Below, piece after piece: positions 45,949 through 54,815 of a stretch of DNA of 64,000 nucleotides. Where the stretch lies: assembly GCF_023700745.1 (NCBI RefSeq), contig NZ_JAMPYG010000011.1:42223-106222 (forward strand). The letters are read 5' to 3'. Made by a program: the position numbers and the translations under genes. Every line of letters begins with the position of its first letter. Within the stretch, counting starts at the first letter, position 1. The notes below the pieces were generated by a model. That model saw only the letters and a list, made by a program, of their open reading frames with translations, did no database searches and had not been told where the DNA came from. This DNA comes from Rhodoferax sp. (GTDB lineage Bacteria > Pseudomonadota > Gammaproteobacteria > Burkholderiales > Burkholderiaceae_C).

Positions 45949-46542
45949 ATGAAAAATATCGTTATTTTGATCTCTGGCGGCGGCTCCAACATGGCCGCCA
46001 TTGTGAAAGCCGCTCAGCGCGAGCGCTGGGCAGAATGCTATGGTGCCAGGGTCGCCGCCGTTGTCAGCAACAAGGCCGAGGCCAAGGGGCTGCAATTCGC
46101 CAGCGCAGAGGGCATTGTCACCGAGGTGCTGGACCACAAGGCTTACCCAAGCCGCGAGGCTTTCGATGCCGCGCTGGCGCAGGTGATTGACCGCTATGAC
46201 CATCCCGACCAGCCGGCGCTGGTGGTGCTGGCCGGCTTCATGCGCATCCTGACGCCCGGTTTCGTCAATCGCTATGCCGGGCGCCTGGTCAATATCCACC
46301 CTTCGCTGTTGCCCGCCTTTGCCGGTTTGCATACCCACCAGCGGGCGATTGATGCCGGTTGCCAGGTGGCCGGAGCCACGGTGCACCTGGTGACTGCCGA
46401 ACTGGACCACGGTCCGATCCTGGCGCAGGCCGTGGTGCCGGTGCTGCCGGGTGACACGGCAGCCACGCTGGCGGCGCGGGTGCTCACGCAGGAGCATTTG
46501 ATCTACTCAAAGGCAGTGGCTCAATTGCTTCGAAAAATATAG
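45949..46542 (+). CDS. purN: Phosphoribosylglycinamide formyltransferase
   Basis: 197 residues, third step of purine synthesis. Motifs: [27 protein letters not shown], catalytic Asn/His in [20 protein letters not shown], and catalytic Asp in [12 protein letters not shown]. Slightly short (E. coli 212). Divergent from yceH with 12 bp between start codons. Confidence 0.95.
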   Translation: MKNIVILISGGGSNMAAIVKAAQRERWAECYGARVAAVVSNKAEAKGLQFASAEGIVTEVLDHKAYPSREAFDAALAQVIDRYDHPDQPALVVLAGFMRILTPGFVNRYAGRLVNIHPSLLPAFAGLHTHQRAIDAGCQVAGATVHLVTAELDHGPILAQAVVPVLPGDTAATLAARVLTQEHLIYSKAVAQLLRKI

Positions 46543-46565
46543 CAATTCAGAGGGCGTCGCGATTT

Positions 46566-47399
46566 TTATTGGATCGCGTTGGCAAATCGGGCCAAGTCGG
46601 AGTCTGCCGTCTCCATATGTTTCAGGAACCAGTCCCCGAGGAACTCCTCCAGGTCGGTTTTCACCAGGTTTTCGTTGGCGATCTTGAGCGAAATCGTGTT
46701 GAGCCTGGCAATCAGTTCGTGATGTTCTTGCGTATGGGTTTCGACGTCCGGAAATTGCAGGCGCCGCATCAGTTCTTCCTCGTACGAGAGGTGCGTGCGC
46801 ATGTACTGGAAAAGGCGCATGGCAGAGATCACCTGCCCCTCATGTGAGGTGGCGGCCAGGAGATAGGCCGCACGTTTGAACAACTCCCGGTGTTGTTCGT
46901 CAATCGCCTGGTCACCAACCCTGTAGCTGTCTTTCCATTCGAGTCGCGTCGAGAACTGGCTGATTTCGGACTCCACCCAATCCAGCGCGCTGATATAGTT
47001 TTCAAACACCTGGCTTTTCAAGCCGGCATCAAGATAGCACCGCAGGAATTCGGGCCCCATCAACTGGCTACCGTCGATGTTGGGCTCGAAAACCAGGGCA
47101 ACAACCGGCCTTGTTTCGGGATTTTCATACCTTGATTTCAGATAGGCAGCCAAATTCTGCATGCCTGCGGCTGGGATCAACGCGCTTTGCTGGAAGGTGA
47201 CGATCTGTCCCCAACGGCCCTGTTGCGTCAGTCTCTGGATAAATCCGGTGATGGTGGGGGGAATAGCTTCCACAATTTCCTTGAACGGTCCCCTTACCGT
47301 CGTATGCAGAATGCGCCCTTTCACGCGGTACTCGATCTGATCGTGTACCTTGAACGGTGTTGTGGGTATGGTGTCCGACGGACCCTTGTTGAAGCCCAT
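46566..47399 (-). CDS. SpoIIAA/STAS-like domain fused to bacteriohemerythrin
   Basis: 277 residues. Residues about 15-150 look like a SpoIIAA/STAS-like domain (YRVKGRILHTTVRGPFKE; ending FENYISALDWVESEI). Residues about 155-277 are an intact hemerythrin: DEQHRELF, THLSYEEELM, HTQEHHEL and KHMETADSD supply the di-iron ligands. It likely senses or binds O2 or NO and signals through the N-terminal domain (inference). A perfect 13-bp-arm palindrome lies 18 bp upstream of the start. Confidence 0.85.
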   Translation of the reverse strand: MGFNKGPSDTIPTTPFKVHDQIEYRVKGRILHTTVRGPFKEIVEAIPPTITGFIQRLTQQGRWGQIVTFQQSALIPAAGMQNLAAYLKSRYENPETRPVVALVFEPNIDGSQLMGPEFLRCYLDAGLKSQVFENYISALDWVESEISQFSTRLEWKDSYRVGDQAIDEQHRELFKRAAYLLAATSHEGQVISAMRLFQYMRTHLSYEEELMRRLQFPDVETHTQEHHELIARLNTISLKIANENLVKTDLEEFLGDWFLKHMETADSDLARFANAIQ

Positions 47400-47416
47400 G
47401 TGTCAATTATCCTGCT

Positions 47417-47446
47417 ATTTTTGGCTCACGATTGTGAGCCAAAAAT
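47417..47446. promoter_or_regulatory. Perfect 30-bp palindrome between macB and the hemerythrin fusion
   Basis: Thirteen-base arms ATTTTTGGCTCAC and GTGAGCCAAAAAT flank GATT. In neither orientation does a T-run follow the hairpin beyond the arms, so it is a poor classical terminator. Its place 18 bp before the hemerythrin start suggests an operator or leader hairpin, though a role in ending macB transcripts is possible. Confidence 0.55.
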
Positions 47447-47496
47447 GCGACCAACACTTCAGAAAATGAAAGGCAGAGCCAGGCGAACGCCTGACA

Positions 47497-48702
47497 TCAC
47501 TCATGCCGCAGCGCTTCAATCGGGTCCAGCCGCGCGGCCCGGCGCGCCGGGAAGTAGCCAAACAGCACACCAATGCCGGCCGAAAACACAAAGGCCAGCC
47601 CGTTGATGCCGGGATTGAACACAAACGGCACCTCCATCACGCGGGCCAGGGCGACTGACGCGCCGGTAGCGAGCAGGATGCCCATCACGCCACCCAGGGC
47701 CGACAGCACCACGGCCTCTATCAGGAATTGCATCAACACCTCGCGTTCCAGCGCGCCAATGGCCAGGCGCAGGCCGATCTCGCGGGTGCGCTCGGTGACA
47801 CTGACCAGCATGATGTTCATGATGCCGATGCCGCCCACCAGCAGGCTCACGGCGGCCACCGCGCCCAGCAGCGTGGTCATGACCTTGGTGGTGCTCGAAA
47901 AGGCTTCGCCGAGCTGTTTGGTGTCGAGCACGTTGAAGTTGTCTTCATCCGACTCCGCGAGTTTGCGGCGTTCACGTAGCAGTTGGGTGATGGCCGCTTT
48001 GATGCGCTCGGGGTTGGCACTTTCCTGCATCGACACCATCAGGGTGTTGACCCGTGTGTTGCCGGTGATGCGTCGCTGCAAGGTGTTCAGCGGCATGAAG
48101 ACCAGGTCGTCCTGGTCGTTGCCGAAGGCCCCTTGCCCCTTGGAGTCCAGCACGCCTATGACTTCACAGCTGATCTGCTTCACCCGAATGGACGCGCCCA
48201 CCGCTGTTTGACTGCCAAACAGTTCACGGCGCACGGTTTCACCAATCAGGCAGACACCCGAGCCGGCGACCTGTTCCTCCATGTTGAAGAGGCGACCATC
48301 GGCGAGCTTCCAGTTGCCGGTGAGCATCCAGTCCTGGGTGCTGCCGATCACGCTGCTGCTCCAGTTGCGGCCTTCGAGCACCAGTGTCGCCCCGCTGCGC
48401 GCCTCGGGGGCCACGGCCAGCAGGCCGCTGACCTGCGACATCAGCGCCTGGGCGTCTGCGGCCTTGAAAGACGGCGCACCGCCGCCACCGCCGCCCATCA
48501 TGCGCTGACCAGGGCGTACCTGCAGTAAATTGGTTCCCAACCCGGCAATCTGGTTTTGAATCGCCAGGGTGGCACCGTTACCCACGGTAACCATGGTGAT
48601 GACGGCGCTGACGCCAATCACGATGCCAAGAATGGTCAGAAAGGAGCGCAGCAAATTGCGCCGGATCGAGCGCATGGCCAAAAGCAGGGTGCTGAGCCAC
48701 AT
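47497..48702 (-). CDS. macB: MacB-type ABC permease
   Basis: 401-residue FtsX-like permease: N-terminal helix (LRSFLTILGIVIGVSAVITMVTVG), periplasmic domain with a Gly-rich loop (MMGGGGGGAPSF), three C-terminal helices and FGYFPARRAARLDPIEALRHE. Here the permease and ATPase are separate genes, unlike E. coli MacB. The frame extends to 48828 across the ATPase end. With the adaptor and outer-membrane factor it forms a tripartite exporter. Confidence 0.93.
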   Translation of the reverse strand: MWLSTLLLAMRSIRRNLLRSFLTILGIVIGVSAVITMVTVGNGATLAIQNQIAGLGTNLLQVRPGQRMMGGGGGGAPSFKAADAQALMSQVSGLLAVAPEARSGATLVLEGRNWSSSVIGSTQDWMLTGNWKLADGRLFNMEEQVAGSGVCLIGETVRRELFGSQTAVGASIRVKQISCEVIGVLDSKGQGAFGNDQDDLVFMPLNTLQRRITGNTRVNTLMVSMQESANPERIKAAITQLLRERRKLAESDEDNFNVLDTKQLGEAFSSTTKVMTTLLGAVAAVSLLVGGIGIMNIMLVSVTERTREIGLRLAIGALEREVLMQFLIEAVVLSALGGVMGILLATGASVALARVMEVPFVFNPGINGLAFVFSAGIGVLFGYFPARRAARLDPIEALRHE

Positions 48703-48703
48703 G

Positions 48704-49441
48704 TCAAGCCACCCCCAAAGCTGCGCTGTGCTGCAAGGCCGTCGGGTGCATGTTGCGCGTGTCGCTGTCGACCACACCATCGACAAAATGCACGATGCGC
48801 TTGGCGAAGGCCGCCATGTCCGCTTCATGGGTGACCATCAGCACCGTGATGCCGTGGTCGACGTTGAGGCGCCAGAGCAGTTCCATGATTTCCAGGCTGC
48901 GGTGAGTGTCCAGGTTGCCGGTGGGCTCGTCGGCCAGCAGCACCGCCGGCTCGGTCACGATGGCGCGGGCAATCGCCACACGCTGTTGCTGGCCGCCCGA
49001 GAGCTCGGCCGGTGTGTGGTGTTCCCAGCCTGCCAGACCCACCGAGGCCAGTGCTTTTTTGGCAGCGGCGTGGCGTATTTTGGTAGGCTCACCCCGGTAC
49101 AGCAGTGGCAATTCCACATTTTCCTGGGCGCTGGTGCGGGCCAGCAGGTTGAAGCCCTGAAACACAAATCCAAGGTAGCGCCGGCGCAATAGCGCGCGCT
49201 GGTCGCGGCTGAGGGTTTCCACATGCACGCCGTTGAACAGGTATTCGCCTGTGGTCGGGGTGTCCAGACAGCCCAGGGTGTTCATGGCCGTGGATTTGCC
49301 CGAACCGCTGGGCCCCATGATGGCGACAAAATCACCCGCTTCGATGGCCAGATCCACCCCCTTGAGCGCCTGCAGGGCGGTGGCGCCTGCGCCGTAGGTT
49401 TTGGTGACGGCCTTGAGTTCAATCAGGGGCTGGGTGCTCAT
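48704..49441 (-). CDS. MacB-type ABC ATPase
   Basis: 245 residues: Walker [41 protein letters not shown], signature [15 protein letters not shown], Walker [18 protein letters not shown]-loop VTHEADMA. It lies 1 bp before the permease gene and overlaps macA by 4 bp. It powers the tripartite exporter. Confidence 0.94.
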   Translation of the reverse strand: MSTQPLIELKAVTKTYGAGATALQALKGVDLAIEAGDFVAIMGPSGSGKSTAMNTLGCLDTPTTGEYLFNGVHVETLSRDQRALLRRRYLGFVFQGFNLLARTSAQENVELPLLYRGEPTKIRHAAAKKALASVGLAGWEHHTPAELSGGQQQRVAIARAIVTEPAVLLADEPTGNLDTHRSLEIMELLWRLNVDHGITVLMVTHEADMAAFAKRIVHFVDGVVDSDTRNMHPTALQHSAALGVA

Positions 49442-50778
49442 GACTTGCCGGGCGCCGGACCGCTGCGCTGGTCGGTGATGACGGGCATGCCCTCGGTCAA
49501 ATCACCTGCGGTGATTTCGGTCATGCGGCCGTCGCTGATGCCGGGTGTCACGTTGACCGCCACGGGCGCACCGTCACGCAGCACCCAGACCTGTTTGGCG
49601 ACGCCGCCGCTGGCTTTTTTAGCCGCCCGCGGCATGCGTGGCATGACGCTGGCCATGATGTTGCTACCGGATGGGGCCGTTGCCCCGTTGGTTTGTGGTG
49701 TGAACCGCAGCGCCGTGTTGGGCACCAGCAGCACATTCTTGCGCTCGACCGCGGTGATGGTGCTGGTGGCCGTCATGCCCGGGCGCAGGCTCAGGTCATC
49801 GTTTTTGACTTCAAGCAGGGTTTGGTAGGTGACCACGTTGTCGGTGATGGTCGAGCCATAGGCGACGCGGGTGATTGATGCCGGAAAACGTCGGCTGGGA
49901 AAGGCGCTCACGGTGAAGCTGGCGGGCTGACCAAGCTTGACGCGACCCACATCGGCCTCATCCACGTTCACCTGCAAGCGCATCTTGCGCAGGTCTTCGG
50001 CGACGGTGAACAGCGTGACTGCCTGCAACGAAGCCGCCACGGCATTGCCTGGATCGACCGAACGTGTCAACACCACACCGTCGGTGGGCGAGCGGATCGA
50101 GGCCTTGGACAGGTTGGTCTCGTCGGTGGCCAATGACGCACGGGCTGAATTCACATTGGCGCGGGCGCTGGATTCGGCTGCGACGGCGCGCTCATGCGCG
50201 GCGCGGGCGCTGTCGAGTTCGGCCTTGGACGGCACCTTGCCGCCGGACAGCCTGGCCACTTCTTCAAGCCTTGCCAGGCTGGCGCGGCTCTCGGTCACCG
50301 TGGCTGCCGCTTGCGCCAATTGCGCCTGCGCACTGGCCAGCGCGGCGCGGGAACGCTGCACCTGGTCGCTGAGCTTGGCGGTGTCCAGCGCCACCAGCAC
50401 CTGGCCTTTCTTGACGAAGTCATTGACATCCACCAGCACGCGCAAGACGGTGCCCGAAAGCTCGCTGCCGATGTTGACCGAGCGCGTCGGTTGCAACGTG
50501 CCATTGGCTGTGACGGTCAGGGTCAGGTCGCCCCTGCTGGCGGGCTCGGTGATATAGCTGGGAGCGGCATTGCGCTGCTGGCCTTGTTGCCAAAACACAT
50601 AAGCGCCAGCGATGGCGATGATTCCCGCCGTGGTGGCCCAGAGTGCGCGGCGGCGCCACCATACCGGCTTGTCCGGTTGTTGCAAAAGTGTTTGCAGGTC
50701 ACTGGGTTCAGGACGATTGGTTTGGGGATTTTTGGGCGCGGGCTCGGTCATATGGTTGCTCTCTGTCTTGTTCATCAT
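49438..50778 (-). CDS. macA: MacA-like periplasmic adaptor (membrane fusion protein)
   Basis: About 446 residues: N-terminal membrane helix (LWATTAGIIAIAGAYVFW), lipoyl/barrel-sandwich halves (RGDLTLTVTANGTLQPTRSVNIGSE), a coiled-coil hairpin rich in Ala/Ser/Glu (residues about 130-230) and a beta-barrel domain (RLQVNVDEADVGRVKLGQPA). The start is uncertain: GTG 50781, ATG 50778 (overlapping the upstream stop) or ATG 50751. It links the inner-membrane ABC pump to the OprM-like channel. Confidence 0.93.
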   Translation of the reverse strand: MMNKTESNHMTEPAPKNPQTNRPEPSDLQTLLQQPDKPVWWRRRALWATTAGIIAIAGAYVFWQQGQQRNAAPSYITEPASRGDLTLTVTANGTLQPTRSVNIGSELSGTVLRVLVDVNDFVKKGQVLVALDTAKLSDQVQRSRAALASAQAQLAQAAATVTESRASLARLEEVARLSGGKVPSKAELDSARAAHERAVAAESSARANVNSARASLATDETNLSKASIRSPTDGVVLTRSVDPGNAVAASLQAVTLFTVAEDLRKMRLQVNVDEADVGRVKLGQPASFTVSAFPSRRFPASITRVAYGSTITDNVVTYQTLLEVKNDDLSLRPGMTATSTITAVERKNVLLVPNTALRFTPQTNGATAPSGSNIMASVMPRMPRAAKKASGGVAKQVWVLRDGAPVAVNVTPGISDGRMTEITAGDLTEGMPVITDQRSGPAPGKS

Positions 50779-52166
50779 CACCAGCCGCCGCCCATGGCCT
50801 TGATCAGCCTCACGTGGCCGCTACTGAGCTCGGCTTGCAGGCTGGCCACGCTGTCTTGTGCGCCCAACAGGGTGCGCTGGGTTTGCAGCACGGTCTGGAA
50901 ATCAATCAGCCCGCTGTTGTAACGGTTTTGTGCCAGCAGGGCGGCGTTGTCAGCGGCGCTGGCGGCTTGCTGCAGGTGGCGCAATCGTTCGCGGTCATGC
51001 TGCAAGGCGATCAGGGCGTCTTCCACTTCCTTGAGGGCCGTCAGCAGGATGTTTTGGTAGGTGGCACGGGTTTGCGCCAACACCGCTTGCTGGGCGCGGA
51101 CCTGGGCTTTGGCGGCGCCACCGTCGAGGATGGGTACCGACATGCTGGCCAGGATCTGCGTGGCCACTGCCGCGCCGTTGTTGAGACCTGCCAGCGTCAG
51201 CGCGGTCAGGCCCAGCGAACCGCCCAGCTTGAATTTGGGCAAACGGGCGGCCTCGGCGGCATCGACCGCTGCGAGCGCGGCGGTGATACGTTCTTCGGCG
51301 GCACGCACATCGGCGCGCTGGCGCAGGCTGTCTGCCGGAATTACATCGGCCGCTTGTGCGGCTACTTGCGGAATGGGCAGGGTGGCCGTCAGCAGGGCGT
51401 CGAGTTCATGCGGTCGTTGACCGGTGAGCACGGCCAGACTGTGCCTTGTTTTGGCAAGGCTGCTTTGCAGTGCCGGCAGCTGCGCTGCGGTCTGGGACAC
51501 GGCGGTTTGCGCCTGCTCGACTTCGAGCGAGGTGACCAGGCCGGCTTGCGCGCGCCATTGGGTGATTTGCAGGGTCTCCTGCTGGCTGCTCAGGTTGTGC
51601 TGGGCGATGCCCAACTGCGCCTGCAAACCGCACAGCTGAATGTAGGCCAGGGCGACTTCGGCGGTCATGCTCAATTGCACGTCGCGCAAACTGGCCTTGG
51701 CCGCCTGCAGGTCGGCTTCGCTGTTGGCCAATGCGCTGCGGTTGGCGCCAAACACGTCAAGCTCCCAGCTGGCGTCGAGTCCGCCCCTGAAGTTGACGCT
51801 GGACTCGGCACCGTCCGCAGTGTTGCGCTGCGCCGAGCCGGACACCGTCAGGTTGGGTCGGGTGGCGGCCAGTTTGACATCCCGCAGCGCGCGTGCCTGG
51901 AGCAGCGCAGCCTGGGAGCTGAGGATGGTGGGGTTGGCCCGCATGGCGCGGGTGATCAGTTCAGTCAGCAAGGGGTCGTGAAAGTCACGCCACCAGGTGG
52001 CTTCAGTGAGTCCCTGGAAGGCGTTGGCATCTGGCGTTTCCTCGATGTTCAGGTTGGCGCAGCCGCTCAGCAGCAAGCCCAGTGACAGCGCCATGATGCA
52101 AGCCAGCGGTGTGGGTCGGCGCGCCGGGGTGGGGCGGGACAGGGGGTGTTTGGGGCGCAGAAACAT
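50778..52166 (-). CDS. OprM/NodT-type outer-membrane factor lipoprotein
   Basis: 462 residues with a signal peptide and lipobox (LGLLLSGCANLN), then two OEP repeats (NPTILSSQAALLQARALRDV; RADVRAAEERITAALAAVDAAEAARLPKFKL) and the helical motif NRYNSGLIDFQTVLQTQRTL. TolC-like trimeric exit duct. First gene of the operon with macA, ATPase and macB; divergent from the RsmB-like gene. Confidence 0.93.
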   Translation of the reverse strand: MFLRPKHPLSRPTPARRPTPLACIMALSLGLLLSGCANLNIEETPDANAFQGLTEATWWRDFHDPLLTELITRAMRANPTILSSQAALLQARALRDVKLAATRPNLTVSGSAQRNTADGAESSVNFRGGLDASWELDVFGANRSALANSEADLQAAKASLRDVQLSMTAEVALAYIQLCGLQAQLGIAQHNLSSQQETLQITQWRAQAGLVTSLEVEQAQTAVSQTAAQLPALQSSLAKTRHSLAVLTGQRPHELDALLTATLPIPQVAAQAADVIPADSLRQRADVRAAEERITAALAAVDAAEAARLPKFKLGGSLGLTALTLAGLNNGAAVATQILASMSVPILDGGAAKAQVRAQQAVLAQTRATYQNILLTALKEVEDALIALQHDRERLRHLQQAASAADNAALLAQNRYNSGLIDFQTVLQTQRTLLGAQDSVASLQAELSSGHVRLIKAMGGGW

Positions 52167-52315
52167 CGGATGGTTTTGTGCTTTTGAAGACGGATAGGTC
52201 ACCAAGTTTGGGTCAGCATCAATGATGGGTTGAGGCTATTGTGCAACTTCATTTTGCCAGCCCCGATTCCGAGCGGTGAAGTTGCGTAAAGTTCCCGTGG
52301 GACAATCGCCCCCCT

Positions 52316-53587
52316 ATGCATCCAAAAGCCCTGCTTGACGCCTGTTCAGAACTGGTCCGTCTTTCCCTCAAATTTGACCACCCGGCCGACGCCATCGTGT
52401 CGCGATTTTTTCGTGAACACCGTGGTCTCGGGCCGCGTGAACGCGCCACCCTGGCCGAGACGGTCTACACCGTCTTGCGCAAAAAACTGTTGTTTGACCA
52501 TTTTGCGCCCTCTGGCAGCGGCCCCAAAGAGCGCCGCCTGGCCATTTTGGGTTTTTATGGCCCTGGCGACTTCTTGCGCAGCGCCCTGACCGAGCAGGAG
52601 GTCAACTGGCTCGATCAGTGCGAAAAAATCAGGCCTGAAGACCTCATGGAGCGCCATCGCCACAACCTGCCCGAGTGGTTGGTGCAGCCGCTCAAGGACC
52701 AGTTGGGCGATGAGTTCTGGCCTCTGGTGGAGAGCTTCAACAAGGGCGCCGGGCTGGATCTGCGCGTCAACGCGTTCAAGGCCAAGCGTACCGATGTGCA
52801 AAAAGAGCTGGCTGCCCTGGGTATCAAGGCCGTGTCGACACCCTATTCGCCCTGGGGGTTGCGCATTGCTGGCAAGCCGTCACTCAACAAAATGGAAGCT
52901 TTCAAGCGCGGCGATTTTGAAGTGCAGGACGAGGGCTCGCAACTGCTGGCCATGCTGCTCGATGCCAAGCGCGGCGAGATGGTGGTCGACTTTTGTGCCG
53001 GTGCCGGCGGCAAGACGCTGGCCATTGGTGCGGCCATGCGCAGTACCGGGCGCCTGTATGCGTTTGACACCTCGGCCGGACGGCTCGACGCCTTCAAGTC
53101 GCGGCTGGCGCGCAGCGGCTTGTCCAATGTGCACCCCGCCGCCATCGCCCATGAGCGCGATGACCGTGTCAAAAGGTTGGGCGGCAAGATTGACCGCGTG
53201 CTGGTGGACGCGCCCTGCACCGGCATGGGCACGCTGCGGCGCAACCCGGACCTCAAATGGCGGCAAAACCAGACCGCGGTCGATGAAATGACCGTCAAGC
53301 AAACGGCCATTCTGCAAAGTGCGGCGCGCTTGCTGAAACCCGGTGGCCGCCTGGTGTATGCCACCTGCAGCGTGCTGCCACAGGAAAACGAGGCCATTGC
53401 GCTGGCTTTTTCCGAAGCCAATCCCGACTTTGTGCCGCTCGATGTGGGCCAGGTCCTGGTAGGGCTTAAAGTTGAGAATGCTGAAAATTTGTGCAGTGGC
53501 GGCGATAATCAGCAACGATTTTTGCGGCTGTGGCCGCATCGTCATCACACCGATGGCTTCTTTGCTGCAGTTTGGCAGCGTCAATAA
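52316..53587 (+). CDS. RsmB/NOP-family rRNA cytosine methyltransferase
   Basis: 423 residues. SAM site VVDFCAGAGGKTLAIGAAM, motif IV Cys in VDAPCTGMGTLRRNPDLKW, and motif VI Cys in VYATCSVLPQENEAIA: the two cysteines of 5-methylcytosine RNA enzymes. The N-terminal NusB-like helical part spans residues about 1-140. The exact rRNA target is not clear because it lacks the usual fmt-rsmB context. Confidence 0.9.
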   Translation: MHPKALLDACSELVRLSLKFDHPADAIVSRFFREHRGLGPRERATLAETVYTVLRKKLLFDHFAPSGSGPKERRLAILGFYGPGDFLRSALTEQEVNWLDQCEKIRPEDLMERHRHNLPEWLVQPLKDQLGDEFWPLVESFNKGAGLDLRVNAFKAKRTDVQKELAALGIKAVSTPYSPWGLRIAGKPSLNKMEAFKRGDFEVQDEGSQLLAMLLDAKRGEMVVDFCAGAGGKTLAIGAAMRSTGRLYAFDTSAGRLDAFKSRLARSGLSNVHPAAIAHERDDRVKRLGGKIDRVLVDAPCTGMGTLRRNPDLKWRQNQTAVDEMTVKQTAILQSAARLLKPGGRLVYATCSVLPQENEAIALAFSEANPDFVPLDVGQVLVGLKVENAENLCSGGDNQQRFLRLWPHRHHTDGFFAAVWQRQ

Positions 53588-53608
53588 AACGATTCACGAG
53601 ATAAATCA

Positions 53609-54799
53609 ATGGCTTCATTGTTGGATTGGGCGGCGAGCGGGTTCTGGCACCTGAGCGCCTGGCAGTTGGTGCTTTTTACCCTGGGCATGACGCATGTCAC
53701 CATGCTCAGTGTCACCATCTTCCTGCACCGTCACCAGGCCCACCGGGCGCTGGATTTGCACCCGATTGCCTCGCATTTTTTCCGCTTCTGGTTGTGGCTC
53801 ACCACCGGTCAGGTAACCAGGGAATGGGCGGCCATTCACCGCAAGCACCATGCCAAATGCGAACAGCCCGACGACCCGCACAGCCCGCATGTGCATGGCA
53901 TCAAAACCGTGTTGTTGCAGGGCTACGAGTTGTACCGCAAAGAAGCGCAAAACAAGGAAACCCTGGCCCGTTTTGGCCATGGTACGCCCAACGACTGGAT
54001 CGAACGCCATCTTTACACCCGGTTTTCCTTCGCCGGTGTGGCACTGATGCTGCTGCTTGACCTCGCACTGTTTGGTGTCGCCGGCCTGGCCGTGTGGGCG
54101 GTGCAAATGGCCTGGACGCCAGTGATGGCGGCCGGCATCATCAATGGCGCAGCGCATTATTGGGGCTACCGCAATTTTGAGGCATCCGATGCCAGTACCA
54201 ACCTCTCCCCCTGGGGCATCCTGATTGCGGGTGAGGAACTTCACAACAACCACCACACCTACCCGACCTCGGCCAAGCTGTCGGTCAAGCCTTATGAATT
54301 CGACATAGGCTGGCTGTACATCAGCCTGCTGGAGCGGCTGGGTTTGGCCAAGGTTAAAAAAACTCCCCCGCGGCTGGCTTTCGGTGTCTTGCGTCCGGTG
54401 GCGGACGAGCAAACGCTGGAAGCCCTGATTCAAAACCGTTATGAATTGATGGCGGGTTACGCCCGCGGCATGCGCCAGGCTTTCAATCACGAGCTTGTGG
54501 CCTTGAAAGCGCGCAGTGCCGATGCCTGCGTCCTCAAGGCGGCGCAACACTGGCTGCACCGTGATACCGAAAAAGTGCCGGCTGCCGAGGCGGTGCATCT
54601 GGCGGTGGTGCGCGCGGCGTCGCCGGTACTCGACAAAATGGTGCTGATGCGCGAAGAACTGCGTCAACTGTGGCTGAACCGTTCGCATACACGGGAACAA
54701 CTGGCCGCAGATCTGCAGGCCTGGTGCCAACGTGCAGAGGCCAGCGGCATTGCTGCCTTGCAGGAATTTTCATTAAGGCTGCGCGCGGCCCACGCCTGA
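53609..54799 (+). CDS. Acyl-lipid/acyl-CoA delta-9-type desaturase with C-terminal extension
   Basis: 396 residues. Three His boxes: HRHQAHR, HRKHH and HNNHH, with membrane segments between. Introduces a double bond into saturated acyl chains. Residues about 265-396 form a hydrophilic, helix-rich extension beyond the usual desaturase core, of unknown function. It starts 21 bp after the RsmB-like gene. Confidence 0.92.
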   Translation: MASLLDWAASGFWHLSAWQLVLFTLGMTHVTMLSVTIFLHRHQAHRALDLHPIASHFFRFWLWLTTGQVTREWAAIHRKHHAKCEQPDDPHSPHVHGIKTVLLQGYELYRKEAQNKETLARFGHGTPNDWIERHLYTRFSFAGVALMLLLDLALFGVAGLAVWAVQMAWTPVMAAGIINGAAHYWGYRNFEASDASTNLSPWGILIAGEELHNNHHTYPTSAKLSVKPYEFDIGWLYISLLERLGLAKVKKTPPRLAFGVLRPVADEQTLEALIQNRYELMAGYARGMRQAFNHELVALKARSADACVLKAAQHWLHRDTEKVPAAEAVHLAVVRAASPVLDKMVLMREELRQLWLNRSHTREQLAADLQAWCQRAEASGIAALQEFSLRLRAAHA

Positions 54800-54815
54800 G
54801 CGAAAGATCGGACAG

